Shown: piece by piece, positions 1 through 13,700 of the stretch
How positions within the stretch are numbered: position 1 is the stretch's first letter
Layout: every line of letters begins with the position of its first letter
NCBI RefSeq assembly: GCF_004798865.1
Contig: NW_025336481.1
Span: 39,465,619 to 39,529,618, forward strand
DNA: 64,000 nucleotides
Source: Varanus komodoensis
Taxonomy: Eukaryota > Chordata > Lepidosauria > Squamata > Varanidae
Reading direction: 5' to 3'
The notes under the pieces: model-generated
What the model saw: only the letters and a program-made list of their open reading frames with translations
Database searches by the model: none
Told to the model about the DNA's origin: nothing
Program-made: the position numbers and the translations under genes

Positions 1-1548
1 TTGAGTAAGTATTTTTACCCCTTCGGATTCAAAGCCACAAATAGCAATCTTTGGAACTAAGAACTGACTTGTGAAAATTTACGCAGATAACCCCCTCCCC
101 TTTTCTGCTAACCTTCCCCACACATCTGCATTCATGCAACCATTTTCTGTAAGTGGCATATATTGTATCAGAATCAGTCCTCTATGGATGTATTGGTGGA
201 ACCAGCTTAATGCACCAATGTCTACACAGGCCAGACATGTTGCACTGGGACAAGAATAAAGTGAAGGACGTCAAAACCCTCAAAATGAAGAGTGATTAAG
301 GAGTTGCCATGTCTTTCCTGCAGAACATAAGGGTTGTCCTGTCCCCCTGCATAGCCATTTTATTCTACAAAAACTCCATATTCTGATGCAAAAGGAGGGC
401 GACTTGGACACTGGATACACAAATGGGGTATCTAGTGTCTATGCACATGCTTAGCATGGTAACCATGCTAAGGTAATTTTAGGTCCAAAAACATAGAAAA
501 ATTAGTTTGTCAGTTTATAAAGAACTTTATCAAAGCAGCAATAATATAGGGAAAAGGAAATCCATGCTGAGTATGTAGCAAACTTTAGGGGCCACTTACT
601 TACTCTAGAGGAGATAAATATGTATGGAAGACCCATATCTTCAGAACTGTGCGTGATAAAATGTTTCCTTTATACTTCCAGTATGGCTCTTTCTAATTAA
701 ATGCTAAGTTTTATGCAGAGTACCCACTCTTATGGTAATAAAGAGGGGATTAAGAAATAAAATAAAGGGATATTTTAGCTTCAACTCCCAGGGAATGAGT
801 ACCAAAATTGTCTCAAGAAAGTGGACTTCAGAGGTGGTCTAATGCACCAAATTTTCACTTGGGACCAAGACAGGGCCAGCCTTCTCTTATGCCAGGTGAG
901 TTGGTCTACTTCGGTTGTCAAGCTGTTGTTGGTAATGTTAAAGGGAAGCAAATGATTGATTATTGAGTATAATATTGGTGTTCCTTTCATTGCAAAGAGA
1001 GTACCACTAGGACTAGCTACCTCATACACCTCAGGGTGCTCAAGGTATGCCCTCCAACACACCACAAAATAATAAAACCAACTGAGTTTGTCTGTTGAAC
1101 AACTCTGAGATACATAGAAAGCAGGAGCACACAATTCTGCCACAGGCTGATGAACATTTCCTACACAGTGCATAGGAAAAATGCATGTACATTGTATGCA
1201 TGTCACAACACGATAAACACATGATGTCTATTTCTCTACAAATATACTAGGATAGACATGTGCATTTGCTCTGTGTTATGGCATACATGCAATGCACTAT
1301 GTATCTTATACCTATATACAATCTTTTCTTGGGTGAAATGGTCCTAACATCTTAATTCACAAGGACGCCATTTTAACGCATGGCCATTATTTAATGAAGA
1401 ATAATGACCAATTTGGAAAGAGCTGTTATGTAATACCAGGTCAGTGTCTTGTCTCCAACAGCACTGATTACTAGCTGTTAAAGAGAATGGGGTGCAGTCC
1501 AAATCCATTTGCCTCATACTGCGACTATTACAAAGGTGGAGCATCCAT

Positions 1549-1650
1549 CAGTCTGCCAGGTGTTTTGGTTTACATCCCCCATCATCCCTCAACATTGGTG
1601 ATGCTGGCTAGGACTGCTGGGAGTTGCTGGCCAAAACATGCCAAGAACCA
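1549..1650. repeat. Short palindromic repeat, family A
   Basis: CTGCCAGGTGTTTTGGTTTA, CATCCCCCATCATCCC, then GATGCTGGCTAGGACTGCTG, GGAGTTGCTGGCCAAAACAT. Confidence 0.75.
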
Positions 1651-1916
1651 TACGTTGCCCATTCTCCTATTACATGAGAAAGACAGATTGGTGCATATAT
1701 GGCAAAAGGATGGGAGTAAATAACAATAGCACTAGAGGTAAAAGAATACCCTGAAGGTACTTGAAAACTGCAAAATCTTGTATCTCATCTCATGGGATGA
1801 CAGGCTGTTCCAGGTTCCTATTTCCTACAGGAGACTGGAACCATTCTCAGCAATGCTGCGTGACTGCACATCCTGAGTTCAAAAGGAAATTCATTGGTAA
1901 TACTAACACCTGACCT

Positions 1917-2058
1917 CTCAGTAATGCTGGGAATTGTAGTTCAACTCATATGAAGGACACCCAGCTGGGAAGACTGGCCTCGGCCAAGGCTGTCTGGGAA
2001 TGATGAAATTTGGAGTCCAATACATCTGGAGGTCACTAGGCTGAGAAAGCCTGCCATA
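1917..2058. repeat. Palindromic repeat family A, two adjacent partial copies
   Basis: One half-copy (AATGCTGGGAATTGTAGTTC, ending near AGCTGGGAAGACTGG) is directly followed by another (GGAATGATGAAATTTGGAGT, ending CTGAGAAAGCCTGCC). Confidence 0.65.
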
Positions 2059-2957
2059 GGACAAACCAATCTTTTGTTTTATTCATTCCTCTTTCCATTA
2101 AGCCATCTCCACCATTATATTCTAGATATAAACAGAATATTTTTTCTGCCTTTAAACAGACCATCACCACACGCGATGTGTGAAAGATAATGCCTTACTG
2201 GTTTGCCTATCTCCTCTGTTTTTGGTGACAACAGGGATGCGCTGAGAAAACGTCAGTGAGTGGATACAAAATTAGTAATTGTTGGCTTGGAAACTGGAGG
2301 GAAATCCAGTGAACACACAGAGATACAACGTCTATTGTTGAGCCACCAAATCTGACCACTGCTGTATGGCAAGAGACGGATGGAATGCTTCCAGATATAG
2401 ATTTTCCTTATCTTACTAAGGCAGAGTGGGAGTTCTGCTTTACTAATTAAAAAGATTTGGTTTGCTAATTATAACAACTTTAACATTTAGGGGCAATGTG
2501 AGCTCTAGTGCTGGAAAGAGGTCACACAACTTTTTAAAAATACAGGAAAGTAGGTTTAAATAGAAAAAGGGACATTAAATTGCACAGTGCAGCACTGTGT
2601 AGTCTTGCACAATTCTTTTGTTCTTTTAGTAAGACACACTTTCAGACAGCATGTGTGTTGATCAGTATCTGCATTAATGTTGCTTTTGTGAGAAGGAAAT
2701 AGATGACAGGTCCTTTTCTTAATATTTTTTTTTAAAAGGCAAGCAACTCCAGATGAAGGATTTTGCGTTAGGCAACAATCAAGGATTTCTGCTCATTTTA
2801 CTCTATTTTCCAGATACACCTTTGTCTCATTTTATTTCGCTATTAAAAAGCCTCTATCACCTTGAACATGGTAGTAACTGACTTCAATGTTAGTGGTATT
2901 TGGGCAAGATACAGTGCCCAGCTTCCAACAATGATGGGTTATTAATGGGTTTGATGA

Positions 2958-3060
2958 TCCTCCCTCAACCTGGCAACTCTCCAGATGAGTTGGGCTGTAA
3001 CTCCCATAATTTGCAGTCCAGCAAACCTGGAGAACATCAGGTTGAAGAAGGCTGCCCTAA
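2958..3060. repeat. Short palindromic repeat, family A
   Basis: CCTCAACCTGGCAACTCTCC, AGATGAGTTGGGCTGTAACT with CCCATAATTTG, then TGGAGAACATCAGGTTGAAG and AAGGCTGCCCT. Confidence 0.75.
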
Positions 3061-4652
3061 ATGGAGCAATTTCCCACATAGTTTCTTCCCTTGGGTCACT
3101 CTGTAATGAGCATTTCAAGGATGACAGCAACTATAGCTTTCTCCTGTCCTTTTAAGATAGGCCAAAGAAAACAAGGAGGTGGTTTAAACTTAATTCATCC
3201 TAATTCATCCTTTGACATTATCAAGTCTATCTTGAATAAACTATTATCTACCAGAAAATGTCAGAATAGGCTAAGATATAACTTGAATGAAATAAAAGCA
3301 TTTTAACTTTAGGTAGCTAAAAATATCTGTTCTTTGAGCAATGATTTAGTGATGACAATAACAATGTTTTGATGGGTGACTGATAATCCTACTACATTCC
3401 TGTAGGAAATTTCAATGTGTCAAACTAAGCTTCAAGCAAAGCAGAGAAAAAGTTTTTCTAAGCTGATTCAGGGGAAGTCACTTTAGTTATATTTCCCTCC
3501 CAAATCTGAAGGCAGTCCATAACAAAATACTTTATTTTCTTCATCTAATAATTATGTAGCCTGTTGTATCACTGGTGCATGGATCATATTAATAACTTGG
3601 ACCTACAAGAGAGTCACACGATATATTTCCCTTTATTTGCCCACAAAGAAGAGAGAGGTTGCTGTGATATGTCAATCATCATCTAACTATTCATTCCCAT
3701 GGATGAGCTGGACATTGTGGTAGAGATGAGATTACTGCCAAAACAGCATCCTCATGTCTAATCCTCCCTCCATCCCTCACAAAGTCGAGTGAAAGTCACT
3801 ATGGGAGGTAATGACATCGTGCTGCCAGTTTCATTGCCTCTGCCAATGGAAGCCAATGAAGAAGACAGCTGGGAAAATTCACCCTGTGACACTTTACAAC
3901 CAGTTTCATTAAACATTGTGATGGTGGTAAAATATTAGCCATAAGGATGTCACATTTCAGCAGCAGTCCTGTAGTTTAGTGCGGGTTTTCCCCTCCATCT
4001 ATGTTAATTCCAATACCATTCCTTTAAACCTAGCCATCAAGGCTGCAAGCCCGTTCCACTAATAGCAGAAAGCAATGAAAATCTTATCACACATATGATT
4101 TTTTGTTCCATATGCCTTGGTGAGAGGACTGAGTTTGTACAAGATTTTTCAGAGCGCAAGTGATACTTGCTGGGCTGTTCTGTGATGATCCCTTGTGAGG
4201 GCTCTAAGGCTAATTCATGGCACAGTCAATTAAAAACACACACTATTTCTCTCACTTTCCCCCCACAGCTTCTGGGCAACATGAGGGCTTCCTTGCTATG
4301 AGAGTTTTATTTCCTAAATGAATATTAACATCTGGGTAACCGATAATCTGCATTGCAACTTTCTAAAAGATGCAACCAATAACTCTACAAAACTTTGCTC
4401 CTTCACTGAAGTAGCAAGATGAATTTCCAGAGCACATGTAACACCACCTCACAGGCAAAGGTGCCCAAGGTATGTTAGAGAAAGGAAATGGTGAATTTTA
4501 ATTCTTATATTGAAAAACTGATTAATAAAACCACTTGCAGCTTAGGAGGGGACCAGTTTTCAGAGATAGTACACAAATTGTTAACAAACATTTGCATGGA
4601 AATTTAAGCAGCAAAGATTTTAAAAAAACCACTATTGAATACTGAAAGATAC

Positions 4653-4746
4653 CTGCTTCCCCCCGAAGAGCCTTCTCAACAGCAACTCCTCTCTCCTCCA
4701 GCTGTCTTTGCTTCTCTTCTACCTGCTCCAGTTGACGTTGGATAAT
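4653..4746 (-). CDS. MICAL3: MICAL3 exon: bMERB helix continuation
   Basis: This 94-bp exon (phase 0 in, 1 out) has acceptor TTTTTCATTAG and donor CAG|GTATCT. It encodes IIQRQLEQVEEKQRQLEERG then VAVEKALRGEAG. Human MICAL3 is almost the same (IIQRQLQQVEERQRRLEERGVAVEK). The heptad-like Gln/Glu/Leu pattern is the bMERB coiled coil. The next exon should begin with the GKKDDPKLMQEWF-type sequence. I looked for it and for later exons on the minus strand of 1-4652 and did not find them, so the end of the gene lies off the left edge. Confidence 0.97.
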
Positions 4747-7700
4747 CTAATGAAAAAGTGGCAAATATAAATAAATATAAGGTCATACTCTCCTTTTATC
4801 CAAATGGTAAAATGCTGATCCGAGAACTCTTGATCCTTCCAAAGCAGACTGATGCCATCTGAGTTTCAGGCTGTGCATTATGTTGACACTGTGCTCTGTA
4901 GCCTGAGGAGAGTATGCGTACCAACACAGGGTTCACCTATGGGTCAGATCAGGTCAGGTTTATCATGAAAGTCAGGTGAGAAGAGTTCAGCATCATGGAA
5001 AGCTCCGAGCAGTGCTGGAGGACAGACGAGGTTGTGCGTAAGCTGCCCCAATGGAACTCCTCCACGAGATGTGACACAACACAGTCCTCAGCTAGCACAC
5101 AAAGTGGTTATTTCATTGCTTTGTTGTGCAGTTACCAAGCTTTCCAGTAAAACTATATTATTAGGACAGGGTCCTAAGGAGGTGGAAGCCTTGTGATACT
5201 TTTTCATACCAAATCTTCTCCTGGAAGTGTTACTGTGGAAACTCTTTTTCAAAAGACAAGGGGTTCAGTTCCTCAGGGCTAGAACCTGCTTTTTTGTTTA
5301 CACTGATGTGTAAAGTATTATATATGCACTGACAGCCCCACTTCTATTCAGTTCTTCAGCTCTGGTCGATGCATCTACAGCAGTAAGTCTTTCAACCACA
5401 AGGACCCATATATATCTTTTGAAAAAGATTTCAAAGAAAAGAGAAGAAAAGAGTTTTCTTCACAACAGCAAGACAAGGATATCCACTGTTGGCAAGCAAA
5501 CCCTAGATTTAGGAAAGGCAGGCCATCCACCTTGGGTATAGCCCAATCCACTTTCTCAGACCAGTCCTGGGTTGGGCTTCAGATTTTGCAAAATTTCTTC
5601 CCAAGCACTCAGTATGCTATGTTGCCCAGTATAAAGTAAGCAGCAAAAGATGCAGTCTATTATGGTTGAAACATCAGGACCACAGTTCAATGTAATCAGA
5701 TTTTTCTCCAAATGTAGAAATATAAGCACACGATGAACTTTTTTAGTGCATGCTGCAGGTATGAGCATGAAATTACTATCTTCTTATGGACTCATGAAAA
5801 ATACTTCTGGAAAAGTGAGGAAAAATTTTGACTGTACCTGGGCCCTGTGTAACCTCTTCAGCTCCTCTTGCTTGGCTTGGCGACGGGCAGCTTTCTGTAC
5901 CCTCCGGGTCAGTTTGGCGTTGAGCTCATCCTCTGTGTATGCCTTCTGTAGTAACAAAAAGGAGAATGTGTTACAGTCTTGTACTGCAAATTGTCAGCCC
6001 CAACGGCTTGGAGCTGACAGTGATCGTTCTTTGAGTCTTGTGGCACTTGCTGGACTTCCGGCTCAACAAGCAAGTTGGCTGCACATAGAGGTGCTAGCAG
6101 CACAGCAGATGGGGTTTGGTGAAAGACGGAGATGAGGAAAAAAAGAGGTGTGATTCAAGTGCAAAGCAGTGATTTTATGCAGAGCTTCAAATTGTGGCTG
6201 CATTCCTCTTGGTGTTACTTGTTCTAAATACAGGCATTGCCCCTGAATATCATGACTTTCTCACTCAAAATCTACCCCTTGAACCACTAAATTTCCACTC
6301 TCAGCATAATGAGAGAGGAAACATCATCTGTGGGACTTTTTGATTTATCTGGTGGTAGATGAACACTTCAATTTAATCCAGTGAGGAGAGCAACTGGTAA
6401 AGTGGTTATATACCCAAATATACCCATATTTTAAGAATGGTCAACTTTCATTGCATACACAACTAGGATGCTAACGGGATGGTTGTGCGCAAATACTTTT
6501 GTCTGACATGTAATCATTCCAAGAGATGTTTTTAACTGGGCATGTGATTGATAATGTCTAACAACAGCCATAAATAGTAAAGTGCATAAGAAAAGTCATG
6601 TTGGATTAGACCAATGATTCATCTAGTCCAGCATTTCCATTGCAAACCAGGTGCCCACAGGCTCTTTCAAGCAGGATGAATGGAACAGCTCCTTCCTGCC
6701 CAAGCTCCCTAGCAACTTGTATACTAGCCCATCCCGCCTCTGATACTATAGGTAGCACATAGCCATCAAGACTAGTCGCCATTAAGCTTCTCCTCCATAG
6801 ATCAGCAGCAGATGCATCACAGGGGCTTGCTGATTATGTAGTGTGACTGCAATTCTGTGATACGAATGAGGAACCTTATGACTTTTTGGACACATGCTCC
6901 AGTGTCTTTTAAACATCTTGTCAGAATTATCAACAACACAATCCAATCCATGTTTAGACAGAAACAGGTCTAAAATTCCTAGCATGCTTCAGCTAGCCAC
7001 AGCTGTCTGGGGCATGCTGGGGATTGTATACCTTCTCTCTTTCTAAATACGTATGGGATCATTTTTTGAATGTACATAGCAAGAGATACATGTGACCTCC
7101 TTAGGTACTTTTGGGGCTGAGGAGTTAAGAGCCTATGCTGAAACTAGGTGTGCGTGTTATGTGTTTTATATAATTTTCTCTTTGTCTCCATTGACGCAAG
7201 CAGCTCAAGTTTATTTATAAACACCCCCATTACCTTTGCATTATTTAAAAAATCAATTGAGGTAGATCAGTTTGGCTGAAACCCCGAACAATTAGAGGGA
7301 GGAAGAAAAGGATACCATTACAGTCACCAGTAGAATTTATTAGTGTTACAAAGATGCCACACCACAGGAAATCATTTCAATGTCTCTTTAAGCCTGTATC
7401 TACCACATTATCTTGAGATCAAGTTGCACTGGTACTTTATATCAGTACTTCCCTAGAAAATATATGAGTTTGCCCTGAGAAAACATAATAAATTAATTGC
7501 CTTTTTCTTAAGTTTTCTTTTCTTTAAAACTTATCAAACCTGTAACCATGTGATCTCATGTTGCACTTTATATGTCAAAATCCATACGTCCATAGATGGA
7601 TATGCATTCATCAACATGAGAATGCCTGAATTATTTTTTTCCAATGCATGCATCTTGAATGGAAGCATACATGTGGATGACAACTTTCACATTACAAAAC

Positions 7701-10700
7701 TCAAACCTTCATGAACATGTAGGTTTTCACATACAAAATGGTACATGAGAAGCAAAGCAGAGACAGAAAGGCATATTCACGTAGCAAACCGATGTTGGTT
7801 TTATACTGGTTCGGTTGTTATCTCCCACCCACCCCTAATTTTGGGATCGGCAGTCAGGTGAAATGAGACTTTAGATACACTCACAGAACACAAGTCCTCT
7901 GAGTTCCCTATGGAGATCAACTGTTATTAAACCGTTAAACCTGTGGTGTGGATACATCCAGAAAGAAAGATCATTGAGGTGATATTGTGATGCTCCTTAA
8001 ACAGTATATTCTTTGGAATGCAATTTTAATCAACAATTCAGAATTAAATGAATGATTTGCAAAACTGTATGAAGTCAGCTGTTCACAGATTTTTTTAATG
8101 AACTGTATTTTGTGCCTTCCAGCTATGCTTATTTTTTTGTTACATATTGATGATACAGACAGTGGATGACTACTACCTATTGCGATGACCAAGGCCACTG
8201 TGTTCTGTAGAGCTTACAGAACTCAAAACCTGCCCACCTCACTGATTAACACTGGCCAGTCATTCTCTCACAGTCTAACCTGCCTCTTTCGACTGCTGTG
8301 AGCATGAAATGGGTGAAACTGAATTCCTTGATAAAATACACAGTATGTATTTATATTTTTATTCCAGTCAACTTGTAAGTGTAATGTAAATACACAATTC
8401 ATTCAGCAAAATGTCCACCTTGCTTTCTTCCAAAAGATTAACATTTCTTATTGCTAGTTCCTTGAGGCATATATTGCATACATTTCAAGTGTAAATGATG
8501 GTTTAAGACTTGAAGATGATAGTTACCCATCTCTGTTAACTATTTCATACATGCACAGCCAAGGTAATGTTAGTATGAAGGAAGGCAGGGTGAAGGGGCA
8601 CAGACTACAGTTCTGGCATTTTAATAACAGGAATGCATGCAACCATGGCCAGTCAATGAGAATGGAGACACTACCTTTGATGCGTATGATCTCTTGAATG
8701 CCAAGGCGTGTGGGACGTAAATCGACTTTAAAGGGGGCAGCAAGGGAAAGGAATAGCAAAGGCAAAAATAAAAAAACATAAAATGGAGCAACATCAGTTG
8801 AATGTTAAAACAATGAAAACAAAATGCACAGTAATAAACACAAAGGCTGCTTGAAATGTACCATGAAACCACATAGGGAATGAATTCTGCAGAAACCAGA
8901 AACACACAATAGAAACTCATTGCTTTAAAAAAGTAGTTCCTAGAAGAGTTCTTGTGCCAGTTACAATCCAAGAAGTTGCTCATCCTGGAAACTCTAGACA
9001 ATTTCTCAAATCTATATAGTTCTAAATATTTGAGACATGAACAAACGTGCTTGAGGGCAATCATTGGACCATCTTTCTTCAACCTGGTGCTCTTCAGATC
9101 TTTTGGTCCCACAGTATAGAAGTTAGAGTGTTTAGAAAGGTTCTAGTCTCAACATGGTCATGAAACTCACAAGGTGACCTTGGGCCAGTCACTGACTTAA
9201 TGTAACTAGGTTCAGGGTGTTGGGAGGATGGGGACAGGAGGAAGAGGGGACTGTGGAAGTGGCCTTGGGCTCCTGGTAGGAGAAAAGGAAGGATATCAGT
9301 ATAATAAATTCCTATTAGCTCCAGCCAACATATGCTGAGAGATCCTATGCAAAACATCTGAATGACACCAGGCTGGGGAAAGACTGGACTAGATCATTCC
9401 TGACCAGCTTGTGATCCATCAAGCCAAGCAGAACTCGCCAGTACTATATTGTGATCTGCCATGTTGCCTTGACAATTACAGGGAGTTCATAAAACACCCA
9501 GCTTTTCTCTCTCATTTGTGATCTTCAACTTGAAGGGATTTACAAACTGGACAAGTTAAGGTTAAACCAATTTTCATAGAATCATACAAAAGTAGAGTTG
9601 GAAGGGGCCATGAAGGCCATTGAGTCCAACCCCCTGCTGTTCTGGGTCACCAATTCACACCATCCCACTTGAATGACTCCCTAGTTTCTTCTTGATTGTC
9701 TCTAGTGTGGGGGAGTCCACAATCCCTCTAGACGACTGGTTCTTTGCTCTAACAGTGAGGAAACTTATCCTGGTATCTAGTCTGAATCTGGGTTGTTGGT
9801 TTAAGAAAAAAGTAGAACTTAAACAGAAGCACAGTAAAGCATGTTGGCTGTGAGTTGTGTTGCATAGGAGACAATAGCTGCATTGCTTAATGGGAGGGCT
9901 ATTAACAGTGGAGGCTCTTAAGGGGAAAAACTGGACTCCTATGTCTCCAGTTGCATATTGATGTCAGGCAGATGTACTGGCCTCACATTTCTGGTTTAGA
10001 AATGATTTCCACATCCACCCCCCATATATAAGAACAGTTACAGAAGTGGATTTCTTGCCCTTTTTTCTGACCACAAACTTCCACTTGAATGACACACAGC
10101 TTTGCAGAATATAATGAGGAGAGGTGTTCCACAGGGGCACCCAAAGTCACCCCTTGCCAGCTTTACTGGCACATGGCAGGAAAACACACTCAGTCAATTT
10201 CCCTAATATTTTTCAGAACTGCATAGCTGATTCTGCTTTTGCTAGTAACCTGGGAAAAAGAGGTAGGGAGGACAATCCTGAGGCCCTGTCTGCAACCATG
10301 TAAAATACTTGCTCAGCATGCAAAGCAATGTATTTCCCAGCACTGGAATTTCATGACCTGAAGATAAATTGTTCATTATATTGTGTCCAACATATTTTTA
10401 TGCAATTGCAAGGTGGAGTTGATTGAATAGCAAAAAATAGACATGAAATCCTGGCCTCTGTGCCTGCTTTCCAGCATTTGTGCAATACATTCAGTTTCCC
10501 TGAAGCAAACACAGTCATGAACAGAAAATGGGAAAAAGTCTGAGAATTTAGTTGAAACCTCATTATTTAGCAAGTTGCCATAGAGAAAAACGCAACGTGA
10601 CTAAGTGACTCAAAAATTGTACAACAGCAGCATGTAAGCACACAGACTACAGATTCTAGGAACACACAATCCACAGGAAATTACAGTTGCAATTTAGAGG

Positions 10701-13700
10701 CCGCTTCTAGCATTACATAAATGTGACTCTGATAATCACAAATATGACTTTGACCTAGTTCACATGTAATGACTAATCCAGCTTGTTTAACCCATGAGGC
10801 CATGAAGGAGCAAGCAAGCACACTACCTCCAACCACTTTGCTACATGCAACCAGTGTAGCACATTATTGAGAATTCCCTCACTTCTGGGTTGTGCTCCAT
10901 GTTATACAATTTCAGAAATCTAGATTGTTGAGGGGAAAACATCTCAGACTCTTAACCCAACAACAAACCATGGGTTAAAACTCTGGCCTGTTTTTCCCTC
11001 AACAGCCCAGCATTCTGGGTCCACATATTCTTGGATTGTTTTTTAATGCAGAAACGAAGTGGAAGTGGTGAGTATTCATGAAGCAACAAACTCCGCTTGC
11101 TCTGGCATGGCACTGGCAACTCCCAGGCTATTCTTACATCTGAACTAGGCCTGCAAGTCTTGCAATTTTGGGGAAGAGGGGAGATGGTGTTACAATAAGA
11201 ACACTGACAGTGGAATTTTAGTGTATAAGTGGTTCAAGATCAGTCACGTAGCAGAGAAAATAAATTATTGGTTCAGGAGATACATACAAGATCATGCTCT
11301 CCTGCTCCAGATTAGTAATTAAATTAGATGGCTCTGCCCTTCCCTGCCACACCCACAACTCACTGGAACAGAAATTGTCACGCTGGAATGGTGCATAGCA
11401 AAGAGGGCTCTCTCAGGTGTGACTGTGAGGAGTGGCTGTTCCACCCTCCACCCCACAGCCCTTCCCCTCTCTCCTTCGCCATATCTAAGCCCCCATTGTC
11501 ACTGCCAGCCTCTCCAGATTTCTGTTGTAAGGAAGCCCCTTTGTTACATGCTCACAAGCTCAGTATCTGATATTGGCTATGGAATAGTTAAGTCCATGGA
11601 TTGCTTAACTACACCCTTCTTACTCATAACTGAGAGAAGTTAAGAATCACGCAAGAACAGATGATTTCCACTCTCCCATTGTGCATTTATTTTCAATGCA
11701 ATTCTCAATGCTGTATGAATAGCATGTTTTTTCACTGAGGATTGAGAGACCTTGAATACTTGCATTATGCTAAACGCAGAGCAGAACCATCAAGTCCCAC
11801 TCCAGCTGCTCTTTGGAGAGGAAATAGGGCAGCTTATCACAGGCTTCCTTCTGTAACACTTAGGCCATCTGTCTGAACCAATCATGTTTGAAACAGCAAT
11901 TAATCCAAGCTAAGTGATCATGTGAACATTAGGGCAATTCCAAGACATGTACAGTGACTGCATCATGACATATCAGAACCCGCCATCTCCTCACTACTGC
12001 CCTTTTCCCATGACATTGTTTCCAGCATCCCCAGATACCTCCTCCTTCATTTGCATCCCAGAGGCAATGTGGAACCTGCCATGAAAAGCCTGAAGGCAAG
12101 CATGAAAAAAGTGGACAAAAAGGATAAAATAAAAAGAACAGTTCAAAAGAAAGGCTGTAGATGTGTTATCCAACTCAATGGCTGAACTCAAAAGACAGTC
12201 ACATTCATTGCTGTGTCGGTAACTACTTCTTTGCCCTCTAGCAGGACTGCTGCTCTAACCAAATGCTGTCATCTCAAGAAAAAGCAGCCCATTAGGATGC
12301 TTACCCACAAGTACATCAGCTAGAAAGAAGAGCTATAAACTCCCCCTCAACAGGCAAATGGTCTGACTCACAAGTAAAATCCCAAGCTCTCTCTTTCAAG
12401 AGCAAGTTGGAAAGTATCTTTCACAATGTCATCAAAACAGACCATCATGCGTGAAAAGAAAGCATGTGGTGATCTGTCTTGTGTGGATGCCACTGCTATA
12501 GTTGCTATACAAGATGAAAGAATGCTTACTGCACACTGCTTTTTTGCTATATAATCTGAAAATATGTCCAGAAGTGGCATAAGGTATTTGCTTTAAAGGC
12601 TTTCAACTGCTACTCTTACACAGGATTGCACTGGGCCAGGAACCACATAGCAACTAGACAGCATGGCGTTCACATGCAAAAGCAAGGTGGAAGGAATTAA
12701 CCTGTTAGAGAAACTAACTGGTTGAACTTGATCTGTAGTTGCCACCCACCCCTGTTAAATCAGCAGAAAATATTAAAGCAAATAACATCCGATGTGCTAT
12801 GTTTTCAGAACCCATTTTGGCTTTGAAAGAGCAGGGCTGTGCCAGTCTCTCCCACCTAGCTTTGCCTTACCTCTCTCTTGGATTTCTGTGAAGAGCGTTC
12901 CAAGACATCGTCATTGGAAAGGTCAGAGTCTTCAGAGAAGCTCAAGTGTCGACGCAATGGCAAATCTGAGAGAAGAGAGAAACTGATCAGATGGCAAAGC
13001 CAGAGGAGCCCTCAGCATTCTAGTAAAGACAGGCAGGGAGTTTCCTGAGGTTGGGCCAATGCTTGCTGGAAGCAGTACCACAGGCTCTGTTCTAGGTGTG
13101 AGAGCAGCGGTCCCCAAACTTTCTGGCACCAGGGAACAGTTCTGTGGAAGACCATCTTTCCACAGTCTGGTGTAGGGGATGGTTTTGTGATGATTCAAGC
13201 ACACTACATATATTGGGCACTTTATTTCTATGTTTTATTACATTGTAATATATAATGAAATAATTATACAACTGACCACATCAGCTCCACCTCAGATCAT
13301 CAGGCATTAGATCTGCAAAAAAAGCATGCAGCCTAGATCCCTCGTTTGTGCAGTTTACAGTAGGAGTCTTGCTCTCATTTGCCTAGGCAGGTGAGGCCAC
13401 GTGAGTCTTTGAACTGCCACCCCAGAAGGCATCAGATACCCACCTCCTGTGTAGAGAGAAATGCGACACCATGTGTCTTTCGCTTGTTTGACCCTCCTGA
13501 GCGAGAGGGAATGTTGTACGGCTGCTGCCTCAGCCAGAAGGGGCCTGCGGCCTCAGCCACCCTACCAAGCGCGGACCCTACTGTAAACTATGCATGTGAG
13601 GAATCCAGATTGTGTGCTTCTTATGAGAATCTAATGCCAGACGATCTGAGGTGGAGCTGAGGTGGTGATGGGGAGCAGCTGCAAATCCAGATGAAGCTTC

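Larger units (their letters stand above)
1..4652 (-). other. MICAL3: MICAL3 intron (partial, left edge)
   Basis: No exon recognised. The stretch is AT-rich intron containing several copies of a palindromic repeat (about 1549-1650, 1917-2058, 2958-3060) and otherwise unrecognised unique sequence. Short open frames here show no family resemblance. A small direct duplication of TAATTCATCC is visible near 3190-3210. Confidence 0.8.
5946..12870 (-). other. MICAL3: MICAL3 intron with repeats and a candidate cassette exon
   Basis: A 6.9-kb intron, phase 0. It contains a CR1-type tail (6581-6797, minus), a palindromic repeat fragment (6988-7031), the candidate 51-bp exon (8675-8725), a SINE tail (about 9130-9315), a CR1 3' end (9575-9797, minus) and a larger palindromic repeat (10745-11130). 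The rest is unrecognised. Confidence 0.8.

Noticed and set aside
1-4652. Remaining bMERB exons and stop codon of MICAL3
   Set aside because: I searched the minus strand for the expected KLMQEWFKLVQEKN and LELEDRQSRLQQ-type coding and found none, so they are placed outside the window.
5746-6135. 129-codon plus-strand frame
   Set aside because: It overlaps the bMERB exon on the other strand; translation across splice sites shows no family.
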